64,000 nucleotides of DNA from Ulva prolifera (lineage: Eukaryota > Chlorophyta > Ulvophyceae > Ulvales > Ulvaceae), in NCBI GenBank assembly GCA_023078555.1, contig CM041196.1, positions 3,410,001 to 3,474,000 of the forward strand, given 5' to 3'. This document shows positions 12,814 through 25,300 of this stretch, piece after piece. Position numbers and translations under genes: made by a program. The first letter of the stretch is position 1; each line of letters begins with the position of its first letter. A model generated the notes under the pieces. The model was given only the letters and a program-made list of their open reading frames with translations, was not told the DNA's origin and ran no database searches.

Positions 12814-13675
12814 AGGTCCAAGAATGTTGTAATGGCCAAATCTGTCTGCTCAGAAGCACACATATTCCAGATATGCAGGCACCAATTGTGGATACATGTG
12901 TATGTATCTCAGGCTAGTGCCTTGCAAAACTTGAGCCAGGCGAAAGTATACCAAAGAATACCTCAGAATGCCAGCATGTACCACGTCACAGCTGTGCACA
13001 TGAGCTGCATGCATACAGCTACATGTGCATAATTCCACATGCCCAAAAGTGCCACTAGCATTCCTCAACATGTATAATCTCACATACCAATCCCATGTAT
13101 CATGCCACCTTTTGCCACAGCCTTTTGGCAGTGCGAAGTGCCAGCTCAGTGCATGACACGTCATGCATGCGGCGCATGCATACTCCTGGTCTGCGCTTGC
13201 GCACGCCAAGGGTGCAGCGTCAAAGACCATGCCAGCCAACCTACGTCTGCGTATCCATGCAGCACGATGTTGCTGCATTGGATTGACGGAGGATGATACA
13301 TGCCAAATCCCAATGCCCGCAGCAGATCGCCAGATCTCGCGGGATGCTGCACCCTGATCCGTACAGAGATCAACGAGCAGCGCGATTCCACAGTTCCACA
13401 GAGCTATCAGTAGCGAGGACAGCACAAAGCAGGGATGGGCCTGGGCACATATATTCCAAGTGTTTTGCTGTGATCGACACAATTACCTTTGGTCGATTGG
13501 GGCGCTTCTGTTCCAGTCATTCCATCTGTGCTGCATTGTTACCCCTGTCTTTCTCTCCTGTCGTTTCTTTACGCTCGCTAGGGTGCCCAGCTCCCTGCGC
13601 TACCCGATCAGTCAACAAAGAAGGGGTGCACGCCCAACGCAATGCACACGCAACAGGAGAGCAACAACCAACGCC

Positions 13676-13835
13676 AAGGCACCACAAGCACCCACACACT
13701 CCCACACTCCCACACACTCCCACACGCACCCACCCCCACACGCACCTACACACCGACACCCAACCCTCGCAACCGCACGCGGCCCAGACCCCACCCAAAC
13801 ACACACACACCCACACGCCAGTACGCTACACGACC
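13676..13835 (+). repeat. C/A-rich simple-sequence tract
   Basis: Repeated CACCCACACACTCCCACAC-like words occupy about 160 bases; the minus strand is correspondingly G/T-rich. Read on the minus strand it lies downstream of the LINE coding remnant (15.8-14.2 kb), just as the 12450-12776 tract lies downstream of the plus-strand remnant. Confidence 0.75.
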
Positions 13836-13975
13836 CCGCCGCCCGCGCGGCAGCGGCAGCCCCATGCGGCGGCCGGCCGGCGCCTGTCCCCTGCGGAAGC
13901 CGCCGAGAGCCCCCAGGACCCCCACCCCAAAGCCCCGACCGGGCCAGCCCCGAGCGCCGGAACAGCACACACGGG

Positions 13976-14066
13976 GGCGTGGGTGTGTGTGGTCGTGTGT
14001 GTGGCTATGTGGCTGTGGCCGGCGCTAGTGCTGGCGGTGTGTGGGTGTGTTGGTGTGTATGTAGTT
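13976..14066 (+). repeat. GT-rich simple-sequence tract
   Basis: The plus strand carries GTGGGTGTGTGTGGTCGTGTGTGTGG-like words and, after a GC-rich gap, GGTGTGTGGGTGTGTTGGTGTG. It lies between the C/A-rich tract and the end of the minus-strand LINE coding sequence. The strand bias is opposite to that of the neighbouring C/A-rich tract, so the two could pair as an imperfect inverted repeat. Confidence 0.65.
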
Positions 14067-14079
14067 ATAAAGGACAGAT

Positions 14080-15794
14080 GCCGGGCATCGAGCCATTGCT
14101 AGGAATTCACACGCAAATCCACTCACGCAGTCATGGCACTAGGCCAAGTACGAGCACGTACCACAGCCCTGCCGGTGATGCCAGCCAAAGATTGACGCCC
14201 CGCACGGAGCATAAGAGCATTCCCCTTGCACAACGCCACACTCAACCGGCGCAGAGCATTCGTCACAAAGCACGGTTCACCTTGCCACACCGAGACGCAA
14301 CCTCCGCCAGCCGATTCAAGTGATTCATGGCAGGCTGTCCCCAGCGACCATGCGTCTCATGCAATAACGGCACAAAACTGTATGCATCAGGGTCGTACAA
14401 ACGATAAGCATTGCGTTTCTGCACGTCGCGTGTCTCCGCAGCACCCCCATCCTCCCGGGCTGCTCGGCCGCAACAGGTATCAGCACAGGGGTTCACAACC
14501 GACACATCCCCTATGCACAAAGCGTCACCCGGCGGCATGAACATGATGTCCCCCAGCTTCTCCTGGGCCACCGCCCTGAACACCTGCTCCAGCGCCGGCG
14601 CCTGCGCGGCAGCGGCCTGCTCCCCAGGCCCCGCCGGATCCCGGCCACCCGGCGCCGCTGCCGCCGCCGGGGCCGCAGCTTGCACTGCATCCTGCGCGTG
14701 GTGCCCCATCTGGGCGCTGTGTCCAGCATCGGCGTCGGCGGCCGGAGCAGGCGTAGGTGCCGGCGCCGCATCCGCGCGCGGTCTCGGGTCTCGGAGCAGG
14801 CGTAGGTGCCGGCGCCGCATCCGCGCGCGCGGTCGGCGGCGGCGGCGGGGCTGCAGGCATCGGCTCCGCGGGCAAGGTCACCCCGCGCGAAGGGCCCGCA
14901 ATCTGGGGGGCGGGCTGGGGCGGATGAGGGGGAGGCGGGCCCAACGGGCCAGCATGGATCTGCCTCGGAGCGGCCGCGAGCCGCGTGCGGACGAACGGCG
15001 CTGTGCGCGGGATGCGCGTGGATGCCACACACGCGTGGGACCCGAACTCGCGCCATTGTTTTTCAACGATATTGTGGCGCGAAGTCCAGGTCCCCGCATT
15101 GTGTGTGCAATTCATCGCGTGGTCGAGATCATGCGGCTGTATGAATGTGCCACATTCGCAGCGCGAGCCGACCGCATTGGGAGGGGCTGGGGACATGCCC
15201 AGGAGATACCTGATGCACGGCATGAACTCAATGTCAATCATGCGCAGCGCCTGGGAGAGCGGCAGGGTGCTCAACCAAAGGATGGCCGCACGGCATGCAC
15301 AGCTGCAAAGCCGTGCCAAGTTGCATGCACCCTCGAGCGTGGTGACATCATGGCTGGCAAGCAGAGCCGCCCGGCGGCACAGGGCAACCACCTTGGTGAC
15401 ACGCTGGTGCATAGCAGGTAACACCTTGGCGATGGTGTCGCCGCTCGCCGGCCCGGGCAGCTCCGGGTGGAGCTGCTGAGCGACGTTGAGGGCCTGCCAG
15501 GTTTCGTGCAAGTGTTGTCCGTGCGGCCCCGTAAATGGCTGTATATATAAGCGCTCGGGGCCTCCTGTGAATGCCTTGTGGCTCGCCGCAGCTGCAGCGA
15601 GGTACGCTCCGTCTGCGACCTCCCGCGGCGTGGACATGACGCCCAGGCCACCAAGGCGCGCTGGAAGGACGGCTTGTGCGGCCGCACGAGGGTCGTCCCG
15701 CGGGACGCGCATGATTACATTCACCGCGTGCGCTTGCAGCCTGAGCACGCGCCTGTGCACAGTTCCTACTGTCGGGGTTCGTTACAATGGGTAA
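14080..15794 (-). mobile_element. LINE retrotransposon, 3' half (RT C-terminal region)
   Basis: The minus-strand frame from 15760 carries the region that follows the reverse-transcriptase core in LINE ORF2 proteins: LPARLGGLGVMS near the start, then a Cys/His cluster (CECGTFIQPHDLDHAMNC), then SRHNIVEKQW. After a Pro/Ala-rich stretch with a 49-bp duplication (14744-14829), the coding signal resumes in another frame at about 14420 with YSFVPLLHETHGRWG and VASRCGKVNRAL. It then shifts frame once more into FVTNALRRLSVALCKGN, the typical LINE ORF2 ending. The RT catalytic core is absent upstream, and there are at least two frame changes, so this is a dead, 5'-truncated copy. It is a non-LTR element of the algal L1-like or REL-endonuclease type; the clade is not resolved. 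Confidence 0.75.
14744..14829. repeat. 49-bp tandem duplication inside the LINE relic
   Basis: The GC-rich unit starting GGAGCAGGCGTAGGTGCC is present at 14744 and again at 14793, with near-identical sequence through 14829. The period is not a multiple of three, so it changes the reading frame of the element. Confidence 0.8.
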
Positions 15795-17480
15795 GGTGCC
15801 TAAGCCACGGAAAGTTGACCGCCAGTCATGCGCGACAGCACCATCTTCGCCGTCGACACACGTACACAAGCAAAAGACGTGCCGCCGTCGTTTTTCGCGG
15901 TCGCCTAAGCACATGCTCACATCAATCCCGAGTCATTGCACCAAGTTCAAGCGACGTGGTAGTCATGCTGCGCATGGTGCAGCCATCGCGACAGCGCCTG
16001 ATTACACCGCCATTGCAATCGAATGCAACTTGCAATTCCACTGTGCTTGGGCTGTCGCCCAGGCCTCTGCGCATGCTTGGCGTGGTTCCGCCGCGCCTGC
16101 ATCGCCTTGCACAACGTTTTCGACCCCAAGGTTTCCGAATCTTGCACTCGATTGGCCTGCACTCATGTATCGGCTATGCGTAACGCCGTCGTAGCTGGTC
16201 AGCGCGCGCATGAAAAATCCAAAGGCGCTACTGCACATTTCGGCAAGTTTGATTTGGTTGGCCCGTGGCGGATCCCGTTCGCGCCGGCCAAATTGGCTGC
16301 AAGAAGATGCAGCGATTACGCAATTGTACATATGCATTGAATCGCGTCGAGGCTGGCGCCAGCCTCGATTGAGCGTCGCCGATTAACGAGATGTCACCCT
16401 TCAACCTTACCCATTGTTTCATGCACCGACTGCCAAGTTGTAACGCAGCCACCGCCGGCGCACCGATATCGCGACGCAATGTGCTCCAGCTCATGAAAAT
16501 GTCTCAGGCTACATACTCTACGTGATGTCTCAGCTCCGTCGCATGTCTCGCGCCGTTCTCTCAGTCAGTTCTCTTCTACAAGTGGCTCTTATGTTATTTT
16601 GAGAATGTTCACTCTTCTGCAATGCTTATCCACCGAGTTGTGACCGTCGAGCTCACGCCAGCTCAGTCTCAAGTACTATTCCATGAATCCGTGCGCTGTG
16701 GCGTCCGTCTTGTGGACGTCGGTGCTGCCCGTAGATGTAATTGACCCTGCAAGAAGCTGTGGGTACGAGCTCGAGGCGGATTTGCTGCAGATCCGTGCAC
16801 TCCAGCTTCATGCGAACGACGACGAAGCTCCGTTCTATTTCGCGGAGACGCGCGTGCCCACGCGGATGTGCCCAATTCGTAGCTCTTGCATCGAATATGT
16901 GCAGCAACGACGAACATGCGTGTTGACTGTACGTGCGCAGCGTTCGCCTTTGACGGACGTGTGGCCCATCGTGCAGCCACACCTAGATGAGGCATTTTCA
17001 AGCGCACATATAGACAATATCATATCCCACCATGCACCATCCTGTCCTGAGCAAGGCAAATCACGCTTTGGCGCTTGCACGCCTTCCCGCGAAGTCCGCA
17101 GCCCAGCTCGAGCTGCCCATGCAGTGATCGAGTGCGTTGGTTTTGCAGCTACAGCATGCACAGGCTGGGAGGTCTTGGCCGATTGCGCGAATCCGAACTG
17201 GTTGCGCTGATGTAAGGACCTGTACAGCTGAAGACGGTGCAGCCTGCCTGCCAGGCTGCTGTCAAGCGCTCTTTCCACCCCTTTGCCATCGCCAATTGGA
17301 TCCCCACATCACCCCAGCCTGCTGACCAGGCTTCCGCATTGTACATGCCGTTGTGACGCAAAACTTGTACGGGGAAAGTGCGGTAAATCTGGTCATACCT
17401 TCATCGGACGTCCATCGGACAAGGACGGACCCGCTACCAGATGAATTGATGATTTAGGACCATATAACAAAGCGATTGAA

Positions 17481-18560
17481 GTGGTTGCGACTCCGGATGC
17501 CTGCATGCATTTTTTTAAAGCCATGTCAAAGGAACCATCCGCAACATGCTACGTACAAGATATGACCAATGAACGGTTACACCAGGATATCTGCCAAGCT
17601 CTAGCCACCTTGACGTTACTTGAAGCTACACAGCAGCGCAGGTATCCCGCCCGACGTCGAGCTGACCATGGCAGCCTATATCCGCCTCTCCTCCCCGTCC
17701 ACCCACACGCAAACAAGACATCCACTCACATGTAGACAGTGCGCTGCAGCAGCTCACCGCTTCAGCTCTTGTGGACCATCACAGCAAACGCAATGCACGT
17801 GCGTATGTGGCCAGCAGTATGCAGCACCGCCGGTCAATGTTCAAGCACAACGATGCTGACAGGCATGGTAGCTGCGCTAGCAGCTGTGCTGGTGCACACC
17901 AGGTTGGCGCGGGCGGCCTATGCTGCATCATGCCGAAGCTGACTGCGCACTCTCACGCCTGGCATGCATGGATGCAGTGGTATAGCGGCCATGACACTGG
18001 GCTGCCACATTGCCCCCGCTGCTCTTCCAGCAGGCCCGTGGGCGTCGCACAAGTGACACTCGTCACTGCCGTGCGGCACGATTGACCGACAGCTGCAAAA
18101 CTGATGCATGCATTATGTTAACGTGGGGCTTTTGCCACGGACCGGGGGGGCGCCCAGCTCAGGGGTGCCCCCCTCCTCATACTTACATGCATGTACACAT
18201 TGATAGAGGCTGTTGGCACTTACGTCAGAGGTCGGTACCCTGCTCCCTCCCTCAGAGGTCGGTACCTTGCTCCCTCCCGAGCAGCTCGCCCGAGCGCTGC
18301 TGCTGCCACGCGGCGGGTTTCAGGCCACCGCGCCCTTCCGATGATGCTCCACAAACAGTATGGAATAGCCTGGGAGCTGTTTCACCGGTCTCATGTTCTC
18401 TCTTGCGACCGCCGCCACATGGACCTGCTCTTGCAATCGTGGGATCTTGTGGAAACTACAGTGGAATCTGAGCCCGGGACCAGTGCTTGCGCCCAGACTG
18501 CAAAGACGTGGCCTCAGCGCCCCAAACAGTGGACAGGAAAGGTCGCAGCTGACATGTGAA
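17481..18560 (+). CDS. Possible gene fragments, unrecognised
   Basis: Segments in different plus-strand frames look helical and protein-like. They are HQDICQALATLTLLEATQQR (about 17580), then GIPPDVELTMAAYIRLSSPS (about 17650) one frame away, then ALPMMLHKQYGIAWELFHRS (about 18340). The GxPPDxxL start and the paired-helix look hint at a PPR or TPR repeat protein. I could not find a splice pattern that joins them with matching phases. The family call is a guess, and a degraded gene or chance frames are possible. Confidence 0.2.
18225..18278. repeat. 27-bp tandem duplication
   Basis: The unit TCAGAGGTCGGTACC(C/T)TGCTCCCTCCC occurs at 18225-18251 and 18252-18278 with one mismatch. The length is a multiple of three, so it could add nine residues if the region is coding. 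Confidence 0.85.
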
Positions 18561-20192
18561 GATGTACTGCACTATGCCGACTCTGCTGCACCATGCGAGG
18601 ACTGGCAGTGCAACGGGGCTGAGAGCTGTATGAGTTCGCAGCATGAATTGTGTAAAGTGTGTGCATGTCTGGATGATGGCGTACGGCGTGCCCACTGAGT
18701 CGTTGACAGCCGCACAAAGTGGGACCATTGTACGTGATTCACCTCGTGCACTGCGTGCAAGCTGCAGCAATCGGCCTCGGATTGTGGCTCTCAGTGGACA
18801 CATGCTAACAAGTAGCGCTCAAGAGGCTGGGAGCGGCATCGTGCCAGTAGGTTGTGAGTGTTCATTAATGACATCGGAGAATGTGCTTCCGGTGGTCAGC
18901 CTTTTGCCCAGGCAAGCACTGCAATGCCCGATGCGCTCGGAGTCAATCGCCCTGGCCACTGTTTCCGTGCGCCTAGGGCATGAAGGTGCTTGACACCATG
19001 GATCACAGTTGTCACAGATCCTATCTCATAGAATCCGAATTGTCCTGGATGCTTTGCAGGCGCACCTTGTCCTGGAGTGGGGGTTGTACATGCGTTTAAT
19101 CCGCTTCACCACACAATCGCCTCGTGGCACTGCACCCACACAAATTTGAAGGCACTGCCACAGCTATGTACCATTTATGAATCCCAGCTCTGAAGGGGGA
19201 ATCAGTCCCTCGCTGGCTCAGTAGGTGTGAGCGTCCCAGTACAGGGAGGTGATACGCAGGCATGGGAGCCAGTGGCTATTGGTAGCCTGTGTTGACACGT
19301 TCCGCAGGCACCGCAAATATGTCGGGCTCTGACTTGTGGACGCCGTAAGGCTTTACGAGCATGATAATTCCACCGGACAGGAGAACATGGAACAGCTTGC
19401 GGAACAGTTTTGTATGCTTCATAGGGTCTTGCCATGGCCATGGTAATCAACAGCTTTGGTGTATCAGTCCATCGCCAATGCCCGCAAGCAACGTCGTATT
19501 TCAATCGGCACCCCACGAGAACGTGAGAATAATCACAACACAAGCTTCGCAATCGTTAGATTCATGCGGACCCGTAAACTGATCTCAGCGGACAAAATAG
19601 AGGTACTAAGGAATTCACAAGGAAAATGCCATTCGCGCCTAGCGATGACAAGCTGCTCCATCGGTCAATGCAGCAGTCAGTGTGCATCCGCACTAGAATC
19701 AACAGGAATGCACCAGGCGCCAATAACTGCACAAGGATTAAGCAGGCAACTCCTGTACCAAGGCCGTTGCCCCTCCGGGAGGTATGGGCCGGCCCCCTAG
19801 CAGGCCTCCAGCCCGCTCAAAGTGCACACCCACATTGTATCCAGCGACCTAAGCCATCACTGCCATCACTACCGATGAATTCCCAGCACGTACAGAGACA
19901 ATCATGTGATGACTGGCGCAACATCAGTTCTCATGCAGAGACCTGGCAAAATGTTCACAAATGGTCCCACAAAAGCACTGTTGATAGTACTTCAGACCAT
20001 GAACACTTTATCCAATGAGTGCTGATCGTCGACCCCATATGATCAGGCTGTAGCAGAGCATATGGGCGATGGGGCAGGTGGGGTCGGGGCGCGATGCTCT
20101 GTGCCACTGACATCTTCGGAATCTCCAGTGTACAGGCAGCCAAGTGACGCTTGATCACCGGCACGCGGCCACGCTTACGAGAGCCTTCGACT

Positions 20193-21188
20193 CTAATCTT
20201 CATCCTTGTGCTTCGAGATTGCATACGACACTGCTGCATAAACTGCGGCTCCGACAGCCAGACCAGCACCAAATATGCCGAAGTCATCAGAACCAAAGAA
20301 CTCCGTGGGTGCACCCGCACCTATCAACATCTCCCGTTCCCGAACTGTGTACTTATTACGTGGAAGATTGATGATGGTGTTATCTGCAGGACACAGGCGA
20401 AGTTGTCATATCTGGCGAGCCTGTCGTGGGCGAAACGGTGTCCCTGAGTGTGTGCGGATGGAATTGATAAGACATTCGCTGTGACAACATGCAATGGTGC
20501 ATGTTCACCATCCAGACCATGTCATGGACACACTGTTTGGCATGGACATTCGAAATCGGTGTATACAGATGAATTATACACAGCATGCAGACAGGCATTG
20601 CACCTGGTATTTTGTCGGGGTTGACGCCTGGGTTCAGGTCCTCAAACTCTTTCAATGTGATGTTGCGTTTCGACAGCACATCTGACAGCTTTTCCCCCTT
20701 GCGCATGGGGTAGGTACGATACTTCCCCTTGCCCATACCATCCAGAATGAGCCGATCACGCTCCGAAAGCTTTCCCACAGGAACCAGAATTGTCTGATCA
20801 GCGCCGAGATTGTTGGGGTCAATCTCGTGATTGAGCTTGATTAGTTGATTCAGATCGATGTCTGCATATGAAAGCAGATACTTGGGCAGCTTCAAAATGC
20901 ACGATTGCAGAGGAAGACAAGCTGCGTTCGGGTATGCTGGAGGTTCAGTAATGTTCGAGCACTGAGCACGATCATCCTGTTCACACCCATCTGTTGCTGT
21001 CCATATACACCACCTACTTCCTACGTTTATACCAGCAAATGAAGGGCCATACCGCGCTTCTGAGCAATCGACGACAAAGTATCACCCTGTCGAAGGGTGT
21101 ACGGTCGGACTGAAATGGCGTTGCATGCTACGCCTCGCGCCGTTCGGTTTCCATCGGCCGACTGCATGAGGCTGACAACCACCTGCAT
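20193..21188 (-). CDS. LysM-domain protein with C-terminal membrane anchor
   Basis: Exons: 21188-21053, 20861-20604, 20383-20193 (minus strand), 194 residues; phases close exactly. LysM domain 1 (about residues 30-72) has YTLRQGDTLSSIAQKR, split across the first intron, followed by LNQLIKLNHEI. LysM domain 2 has YPMRKGEKLSDVLSKRNIT and the LNPGVN motif, ending in IINLP. Between them is VGKLSERDRLILDGMG. After KYTVREREMLIGAG comes a hydrophobic helix (GIFGAGLAVGAAVYAAVSY) and a short charged tail. Plants have plastid-predicted proteins with this same two-LysM plus tail-anchor plan; their role is not settled, although LysM domains bind N-acetylglucosamine-type glycans such as peptidoglycan. The start at 21188 is the first usable in-frame ATG; a longer transit peptide from an upstream exon is possible. 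Confidence 0.9.
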
Positions 21189-21189
21189 G

Positions 21190-22265
21190 TGCACTGTCTG
21201 GAGCTGAAATGTGGGCGTAACGTGGTCAACATGAGCATGTCAGACCGCAGGACGACGGTGTTCCGACATGAGAAAGGATACGCGAGCCTTTTTTACAATA
21301 CGCATGCCCGTATAAAAGATACATAAAGCGAAAAGACAACTTGGCGCAGATGAGACCAAGCAAAAGCTTCGCTGAGTCGCCATTGCGACAGCCCAACTTC
21401 CAGTTTGGCTCGGGCCGTACCTGCCTCCGGGAGCCTGCCTGCAATCCAGCTCGCATTGCAAAAGCCATCACCTCCGGACCTTCAAAACGTCGGATAAACG
21501 TCCACCAGCTGTGTTCGATAGATTCACGCGGCTGATTGTAGCTGCGAAAGGCCACAGAGTGTATTCAATGCGCTGCTCGCGCTGTCTGCATCACGCCTGC
21601 ATCGTGCTTCCTGTGTGCCTTGACAACGCTGAAATGCGATGCCCTCCGCATCATGCCTGAATTCCTCTACACCTGGGAATCGAATCCCAATCATGCATGG
21701 TGTCGTGAGTTGTTGCGACATGACGCGACACCGCAGCCATACTCGATCCACACATTGAATGGACGAGGTGCCTTGAAGCCCTGCGGGGGCCCGTGGAGGC
21801 AGACCGCACATGCAGATCCATGCTGCGGACAGAACATGCTGCGATCGCAGGTGACACAAACAAGATACGCTGCAACGTTTGCTGTGACCCGGCTGGGTAG
21901 GTCAGGGAAACTGCGAACAATGCATGCACAATGCATTAGTCAATGAATTCTTCGCAATCAGATCACAAGGCTTGCCAGGCTTTGATCATGAAAACGAGCG
22001 TTATGGCAAAGACGTAAGATCCCTGACACGAAATTCTCGGTTGCAGCCAAGCCTTGAATACTTCTTCTCAACTGCCCATGTCAACACGAGACAGTCGACT
22101 GATCACAGCATCCTGTTGGCCATGAGCCAGGTTCAGCCGCACTGTGCTATGTAATTGTCACTGTTTCACTTGCATCTGTAAATGTCACATTGAGTTGAGT
22201 TCCCCTATCATTCATTCAGTGCCATATGCTCCAAACCCCAACACTGTCTTCCGAGGCTGCGCCCA
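21190..22265. other. Intergenic, no gene seen
   Basis: This lies between the 5' end of the LysM gene and the 3' end of the LRRC49-like gene, both on the minus strand. Short frames on both strands show no motif. It presumably holds the LysM gene promoter and the LRRC49-like gene's poly(A) region. Confidence 0.5.
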
Positions 22266-22270
22266 TTACA
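22266..22270 (-). terminator. TGTAA poly(A) signal
   Basis: TGTAA on the minus strand, 33 bases beyond the stop codon of the LRRC49-like gene. TGTAA is the usual chlorophyte polyadenylation signal; its position suggests a very short 3' UTR. Confidence 0.55.
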
Positions 22271-22302
22271 TCACAATTGGTGAGAAGTCATCCACAAGTA
22301 AA

Positions 22303-25300
22303 TCAACTCGAAAAGCAGGTCCACTCCTCCAACACCTCATATATGACAGTGTCCCAGCATTCCTCCATGATTCGCCATCTGCGCTCAACATCGACTGCAC
22401 GCGCAACAGCCATGTCCACACATTCTTCCACCAGATGCCGCCACTGTTGCTTGGGCTGCCCTATACTCGGCACACTGCACAAAGAGCCACTGCCACAATT
22501 CGCGGGTGCTTCACTGCAGCTTGCTGTTCCTGAGCTCCCCAGCAGATTGGCTCCAAGTTGGCCCGCAACAGACGACAGCCCCCAGGATCCTGAGTCTACT
22601 TTTGCAACGGCTTCAGCTGAGGCGTCACCCGCTGCTCCATCCGGAGCAACATCCCACAGTTCCTGTAAGAGTGGTGCAAAGCACTGCACGCCGGACTGCC
22701 GTGCGACAGCATCCTGTGCTTCGCCGTTCAGCTGCACTACTCGAGGGAGCAAGGCGGCGACAAATGGCCGAAACAACACCAGCTTCGCGACAGGGCTCTC
22801 CAGGATGCTGAGCTCGGAGAGGCTGGACAGCACTGTCAGCGGCCGCAGCTGCGGAAGCGTGCGGAAGCCACACTGACGCAGTGTCAGGCTATTCAGCAAG
22901 GGCAACCGCACCATTAGCCGCAGAATCTCCGGCCCGAGCGCTGCAGACGCGTCCAGCCGGGAGATGCTCAAGTTTCTAGCCTCCAGCAATCGTGCATCAC
23001 CCTGCAAGGATGCCTACCATCGGCACCTGATCATGTCGTAAAGCAGCTCAAAACATGGCCACGTCACAGTGGCACCCCGCATGATGCAGCACTCACAGCC
23101 TGCACCTTCGAGTCATAGTCCAGCGCAGTGGGCAACAACAGCTGTGTGTCGTATCATGAGCAACATGAGGCGGAAAGCTAGGGCCTGTGCCATGTGGACC
23201 TGATGCCACTGCAGCAACCTGACCGCACCCTGAGAACTTCCGTGGCATCCCCATGCATGGCGACAGATGTAGCATCCGTCCATTCCATCCACGGGCTGCT
23301 CGGGCCGGCACGAGCACCTCGGCCGGCAGCCGGCGGCACAGCGCTTGGCCCTCCCTTCCCTGTGCCAGCCGTCGCCGGCCGCTTGCTGCCGCCATGAACG
23401 GCGGCCCTAGCAGGTGTAGCGCATTTCGGCAGTGCGGCTGCCGCGCTGGCCGGGCGCTCGGCGGCTGTGCTGCGGCGGCGGCGCCATGGGGCTCTCTGCA
23501 GGGCAGATGGCCGCGGTGCGGCAGCGGTGACCGTGGTCCCAGATTCCTGCCGGTGCTTGAGGGATATGAGCCGTGTCTCGTCCTCAGACAGCTGGACTCC
23601 GTTTAGTGCCCGGAGGGTCGTCGGACAAAGAGCCAGAAGCTGCCGCCGAGCAGCCTGCATACGCAGCTTCCCTCATTCAAGGGTCAGTCATAGCCTTGAG
23701 CGGCGTGAGGCGAAGCCATGCAGGCCAATGGCACCGCCCGTATACCAAGTTGCCGCGCATTGCAGAACACATTCCTGCCAGCGCGCCCTCTCTTGTGCTG
23801 GACAACAGATACTTCTGTGCATGTATTCTTGTTGCAGGCGAGCCTGGCGCGAGTGGGAAGGCACAGACGCTGACGTCACCAGGGCGGTCGCATACACAGC
23901 GGCAGCTGCGCAAAGTTCACTGAGGCGGCTGGTTTGCTGCCACAGCTGCATGCACTACTGTTGCTTTGCAAACAAAGCAGCCACGCCCCCAGCAACACCG
24001 CCTTGCATACATGCTCTGCCACTTTCATGTTGACAGTTGAGCGCGGCACGCACAATTTCGTGTGTTGCATTCATTAGCGGGTTCGCATCGAGTGCGAGTT
24101 CCCGCAGATGAGTGAGCGCACGCAGCGCCGGAACGTCTCCCACCGCCGACACCTTGTTGTGGCTTGCAAACAGCCGCTGAAGGCACTGCGGCAGGCCCAG
24201 GCGCCCCTCCTCCACAACGGCGCCAGCCGCACTCGCAGCTGCCGTGGGTGCCCCTTCCCCATCCCCCACAGGGACAGAGTCAGGTGATCTGTCACCACTA
24301 CACTGCCACAAGGAGCCGCCCGGCGAATTGGCATCTCCATTGCTACCACTGTTCGAAGAGCTCCTGCCGTGTCCAGGTGCCCCGCAGTGCAGAGACGTGA
24401 GGCAGTTGCGCCGGAGGTTGAGCTCAGCGAGGGAGGTCAGAGCAGTCAGCTGCGGCAGAGTGGAGATGCGGTTGCTGGACAGGTTGAGGATGCGGAGGGT
24501 GGTAAGGGCGGCAACAGGCGCGGCGTCCGTGATGCGGTTGTGATGCACGTCCAGAACGTCCAGCGCCACAAGCGTCTCCAGACCTGCACCAGCAATGCGC
24601 AGATGCAGGCAGACTTCATCGATCGCCGCACAGACAGCGCAGTGCGCCCTGCGCACCTCCAAGCGCACAGGACCCAGTGCTGCAGCTTGCACTGAATTCA
24701 AGACGCGATCCCTGCAGCCAACCTATACATGGGCGCTTGTTGTACTTGCAAGTGCTGCATGTAGCATTCCACTGAAACTGCACTGATGCAGGACTGTGGA
24801 TGACTTTTGGGCAGAGGTTTTGCAGTCAAAAGTGAGCAGTGCGGCACGAGCGGGCGCTACCAGGCTGAGCTTTAGAAGAGACGCCACTGCAGACAACACA
24901 CGGCACGGCCTGCAGTGAGAGAGGGGGACAGGGCACCTGTGAGGCAGGCGATATTGTTGCGACCGAGCATTAGCACACGGACGCGTGACAGGCCATACAG
25001 GCCCTGTAACGAGGTCAGGCTGTTGGCATAGAAGTCCAGGAACACAAGCTCGGGGCATCGGCGCACGTGCTCGATGACACAGATGCTGTTGTACTGGTAG
25101 CTGAGCATGCGTAGCTCCTCTGCGCCCTGCACACATCAGCAGCGTCATCACGGGTGCACCTGTCAGGCAGGTGCCACTCGACTGGCTGCATCAAGAAGCA
25201 TGTTCTGTGTTGCTCATGCCATGTACTCCGGACGCAGTGGTGTTCAGCGCTGGTAGTTTGGTGTTTGTCTTCTTCCGTTCACTCTTTTTTAAATCACAGT

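Larger units (their letters stand above)
15960..20150. other. Long stretch without a confident gene
   Basis: Three weak coding traces are visible on the plus strand: 16630-17210 (frame with YELEADLLQIRALQLHAND), 17481-17860 (segments HQDICQALATLTLLEATQ and GIPPDVELTMAAYIRL), and 18190-18560 (HKQYGIAWELFHRSHVL). None could be tied to a family. The rest of the stretch, including 18.6-20.1 kb, shows nothing. Confidence 0.45.

Noticed and set aside
12078-12863. Long minus-strand frame, Pro/Arg/His-rich, and overlapping plus-strand frames to 13032
   Set aside because: It runs through the G/T-rich low-complexity tract, where strand bias removes stop codons; there is no domain and no splice logic.
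13676-14066. Telomere-like or subtelomeric repeat
   Set aside because: The words are irregular CACCC/GTGGG mixtures without a constant unit such as TTTAGGG, and genes lie on both sides.
14411-15421. 336-codon plus-strand frame rich in Ala and Arg
   Set aside because: It is the antisense shadow of the minus-strand LINE coding sequence, which carries the recognisable motifs.
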